Source: JBCBSP01 sp039819095 (GTDB lineage: Bacteria > Pseudomonadota > Alphaproteobacteria > Caulobacterales > Maricaulaceae). Taken from it: a DNA stretch of 64,000 nt. Under the pieces are notes generated by a model that was not told where the DNA came from, made no database searches, and saw nothing but the letters and a program-made list of their open reading frames with translations. Location of the stretch: positions 230,635 through 294,634 of the forward strand of contig JBCBSP010000005.1 of NCBI GenBank assembly GCA_039819095.1. The letters are read 5' to 3'. Of the stretch, positions 61,664-64,000 are shown in pieces; position 1 is the first letter of the stretch, and the number at the start of each line of letters is the position of its first letter. A program made the translations under genes and the position numbers.

Positions 61664-64000
61664 ATGTCGGGTAGAATCACGTTTTCGGAGTTTCCTCGCG
61701 GCACCCAAAACCCGGTGTTCGAGTTTGACGACAATACGGTACGCACCAACGGTGTTATCGTCCCCGACAGTGCCCAACCGCGAAGCCCCGTACTCGCGGC
61801 CAATAACCGCTACGAAGGGCCGGTGTTTATCTATTTTGATGAAGCGGTTGAATCGGTGAGCCTCGACGCCGGGTTCTTTGACAATATCGGCAGCACACGG
61901 GTCGAATTCCGAGACAGTTTCGGCCGTGTGGTATTTTCGACAGAAAACTCGTCATTCGGTGTGCAGACCTTCAGCTACACCAATTCCGATTTGGGTATCG
62001 CCTCCATCGCCGTTATCGACGAGAGCTTTGACGCCGCAGGCTTTTCTGTTGACACCATCGTCTTCGGCCCACGGATCGAAGACATCGAAGCCCCGGTCGC
62101 GTTCGATGAGAACCAGTTCACGCCCTCCTTCGATATTGTGAATTTCGGCCTGCTTGATGACGGCGACACGATCCAGAGGTCCGGCTTGCTGGGCCCGAGC
62201 GACACATCGGATAGTTTCGGCGTCAGGGTTCAGGAAGGCGGTGTTCTGACGATTAAGACCTGGCTGACCTCAGACCCGGGCGAAGTGAACACGTTCGATA
62301 TCATCCTAGAAAAAGGGCAAAATTATTTCAGGATTGATGGTGAAAATTACACCGACAACACCGACTACTCATTCTCCATATCGTTCCGGGAGGAAAGAAG
62401 CGTTGTTGAAGATGAACTTGATTTCATACTTGATAATACGATCGCAGATATATTCAAGGGAGTCATCGATTACAAGAAAATTCAATCTGAAATTTTCGAA
62501 GTTGCTTTGAAGGCGGATGCCAAAGATGTCGCGGAACTTTTCGGTAAAGTTGCAAAGAAGCTTGGCGTATTCGGCCAACTCTTAGATGCTGCGGGCAGGG
62601 GCGAGAAAATTCTCACCGCTGACGACCCAAATCGCCAGTTCGCGATCGAAGCAGTGGATATCCTCGCCGGGGCGACAGCTACGGGCGGCGGCGCGTTTGG
62701 CGGTGCGTTCATCGGTGGGCCGCTTGGCGCAATTTTAGGCGGTGCGGGCGTCGGACTGGTTTATACCTTCGCAGCTAGTGATGCGGTGCGCGAGGAAACG
62801 GCGGAAGCGTATGACGCGTTTAACGGACCCAACCAAGCCGATGTCAAGTCGGGCTCCGAAGCGCCGTTCTCAGACAACGCTATTGATGCCAACGCCATTA
62901 CATTTGACGCGGACTACTACGCGCAAGAACATCCTGAGGCCGTCACCGCCGTCAACGCCGGCGAAGCCCCGAGCCTGAAGCTCTGGTATCTTAAATTTGG
63001 CGTGGCCGCTGGGCATAAGCCTAATGCGGACGCCGAACCGTTAAGCTTGTCGGATTTTGAAGTGAATCCGGCTACCCTGCCACTCAACGCACTGGCCGCG
63101 AGCGCGGTGTTCAGCGTGGAGGTTGGCGACCTCGCCGGGGATCAGCTTAGCCAGGCTGAGCGCATGCTCGCGGACTATATTAATGAGCAACGAACCGACG
63201 GTTCTGAGTTTGCGGTCAACGCTGAGCTCAGCGCGCTCGCCAATCGCGTCGCGCGGGACTGGATTCAAAACAACCCGCTTGATCCGCTCGCGGCTGCGGC
63301 CGGTGAATCGCCAGCCGATTGGGCCAATGCACTGTCCACCGGCGAAGCCTTCTCGGCGGAGTTGATTGATCTTCCTGGCGTCGAACACCCCGTGATCGCG
63401 GGAAGCTTTGATGGAATGACTCTATTGGCGGCCCAAACCGGCGATATTGAGCCGGACACGCTCTTCCGCTTGCTCGCCAACGACGCCCTGAGCTCAGACC
63501 GGGTGTTAGGCGTCGATAATGCAGCGATTGGCGTCGCACAGTTCGCCGGCTTATGGGTGCTCGTTTTCAGCGAGTACGCGCGAGCCGATGACGCTGTCGT
63601 CTCGACCGAGCCGGTTGACGCAAACCTTGATTTCGTGTCCGCGCCGGCGCAGCTCGTCTTCGCAGGCGACAATGCGGCGAACTATAATCTCAGCAACAAC
63701 GCCGACGCATTCTTCGGTGGCGCTTTCGCCGATGTCGTGAACGGTCGCGGCGGTGATGACACCCTCAACGGAGCCGGCGGGGACGACCTATTGCTGGGCG
63801 GGAACGGAAATGACGTGCTCCATGGCGAGCAAGGCGACGACACGCTTCGCGGGAATGCAGGCGATGATGAGCTCAATGGCGGGTCCGGCGCGGACGGCCT
63901 GATCGGCGGAGACGGTGATGATGTGCTCAATGGCGGGACGGGCCGGGATCGCCTTCGCGGCGACGACGGCGATGATGAGCTCAATGGCGGCGCCGGCGGG
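61664..64000 (+). CDS. RTX-type secreted protein with CAP-like domain, truncated by window
   Basis: 779 residues visible, no stop before the window end. AAAGGG seven bases before ATG 61664. No Sec signal, as expected for type I secretion. N-terminal beta-rich module (1-140, ITFSEFPRGTQNP, GFSVDTIVFG). A PPC-like beta stretch to ~245. A Gly-rich hydrophobic segment ~335-365. A DADYYAQEHPEA...LKFGVAAGHKP motif at ~416-460, a module common in RTX proteins. A CAP/SCP-like region ~494-635 (QAERMLADYINEQR, ending GLWVLVFSEYA). RTX nonapeptides from ~690 (GGDDTLNG, GGNGNDVLHG, GGDGDDVLNG). Calcium-bound extracellular enzyme or adhesin. Its 5' half is lower-GC than the flanks. Confidence 0.88.
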   Translation, partial: MSGRITFSEFPRGTQNPVFEFDDNTVRTNGVIVPDSAQPRSPVLAANNRYEGPVFIYFDEAVESVSLDAGFFDNIGSTRVEFRDSFGRVVFSTENSSFGVQTFSYTNSDLGIASIAVIDESFDAAGFSVDTIVFGPRIEDIEAPVAFDENQFTPSFDIVNFGLLDDGDTIQRSGLLGPSDTSDSFGVRVQEGGVLTIKTWLTSDPGEVNTFDIILEKGQNYFRIDGENYTDNTDYSFSISFREERSVVEDELDFILDNTIADIFKGVIDYKKIQSEIFEVALKADAKDVAELFGKVAKKLGVFGQLLDAAGRGEKILTADDPNRQFAIEAVDILAGATATGGGAFGGAFIGGPLGAILGGAGVGLVYTFAASDAVREETAEAYDAFNGPNQADVKSGSEAPFSDNAIDANAITFDADYYAQEHPEAVTAVNAGEAPSLKLWYLKFGVAAGHKPNADAEPLSLSDFEVNPATLPLNALAASAVFSVEVGDLAGDQLSQAERMLADYINEQRTDGSEFAVNAELSALANRVARDWIQNNPLDPLAAAAGESPADWANALSTGEAFSAELIDLPGVEHPVIAGSFDGMTLLAAQTGDIEPDTLFRLLANDALSSDRVLGVDNAAIGVAQFAGLWVLVFSEYARADDAVVSTEPVDANLDFVSAPAQLVFAGDNAANYNLSNNADAFFGGAFADVVNGRGGDDTLNGAGGDDLLLGGNGNDVLHGEQGDDTLRGNAGDDELNGGSGADGLIGGDGDDVLNGGTGRDRLRGDDGDDELNGGAGG

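Noticed and set aside
63742..64000. Short tandem repeats at the right edge as a possible CRISPR array
   Set aside because: They are RTX nonapeptide codons with a 27-bp period inside an open reading frame.

Overview
The window is high-GC alphaproteobacterial chromosome. Best fit is the Caulobacterales / Maricaulales / Hyphomonadaceae group (marine, prosthecate-type bacteria). This rests on the circularly permuted two-piece tmRNA with tag ANDNYAEEVALAA, the mreBCD-pbp2-rodA order, a CTG/GTG/TTG-tolerant compact gene layout, and a large TonB receptor next to an S9 peptidase. Genus assignment is inference; no database search was run.

Layout. 0-9.5 kb: a HerA-like helicase cut by the left edge, TenA, small membrane and cell-surface acyltransferase genes, a MaoC hydratase, then a tyrosine/phenylacetate-type catabolic block (MarR regulator, 4-hydroxyphenylpyruvate dioxygenase, zeta-class GST/maleylacetoacetate isomerase) with a candidate MarR operator. 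It is followed by a 275-bp MITE-like element and a DUF418/GGCT pair. 9.5-16.6 kb: a two-TM coiled-coil protein (possible TipN-like polarity factor) facing a complete Mla-type lipid transport operon (MlaE with STAS, MlaF, MlaD, auxiliary lipoprotein), then an MFS transporter. 16.7-20.4 kb: an unassigned cassette of glycosyltransferase, methyltransferase, prenyltransferase-fold protein and a convergent methyltransferase. 20.4-30.1 kb: lipoprotein, proline iminopeptidase, Na+-dependent transporter and the mreB-mreC-mreD-pbp2-rodA cell-elongation operon. 30.2-37.3 kb: a coupled chain DegP-like protease, miaA (apparently starting at CTG) and a divergent ketol-acid reductoisomerase; then hflK-hflC and thyA-folA.

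37.4-53.7 kb is a somewhat lower-GC accessory stretch for peptide/protein use: a membrane-anchored OmpR-type (CadC-like) regulator with a direct-repeat array before an S33-type hydrolase, a PDZ-alpha/beta-hydrolase fusion, a LytTR two-component pair with a nearby inverted repeat, a 1048-residue TonB receptor and a secreted S9 peptidase. 53.7-55.7 kb holds small exported proteins, decayed fragments (a serine recombinase C-terminus and a small-protein paralogue), an XRE regulator with its own candidate operator, and the permuted ssrA (tmRNA). 55.7-64 kb: two polyprenyl-linked glycosyltransferases, an SDR / Baeyer-Villiger-type monooxygenase operon with a perfect palindromic operator, and a type I-secreted RTX protein cut by the right edge.

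A recurrent feature is that convergent gene pairs often end with both stop codons inside the two arms of one inverted repeat (four of seven pairs). In one case the repeat is the terminal repeats of the MITE-like element itself.
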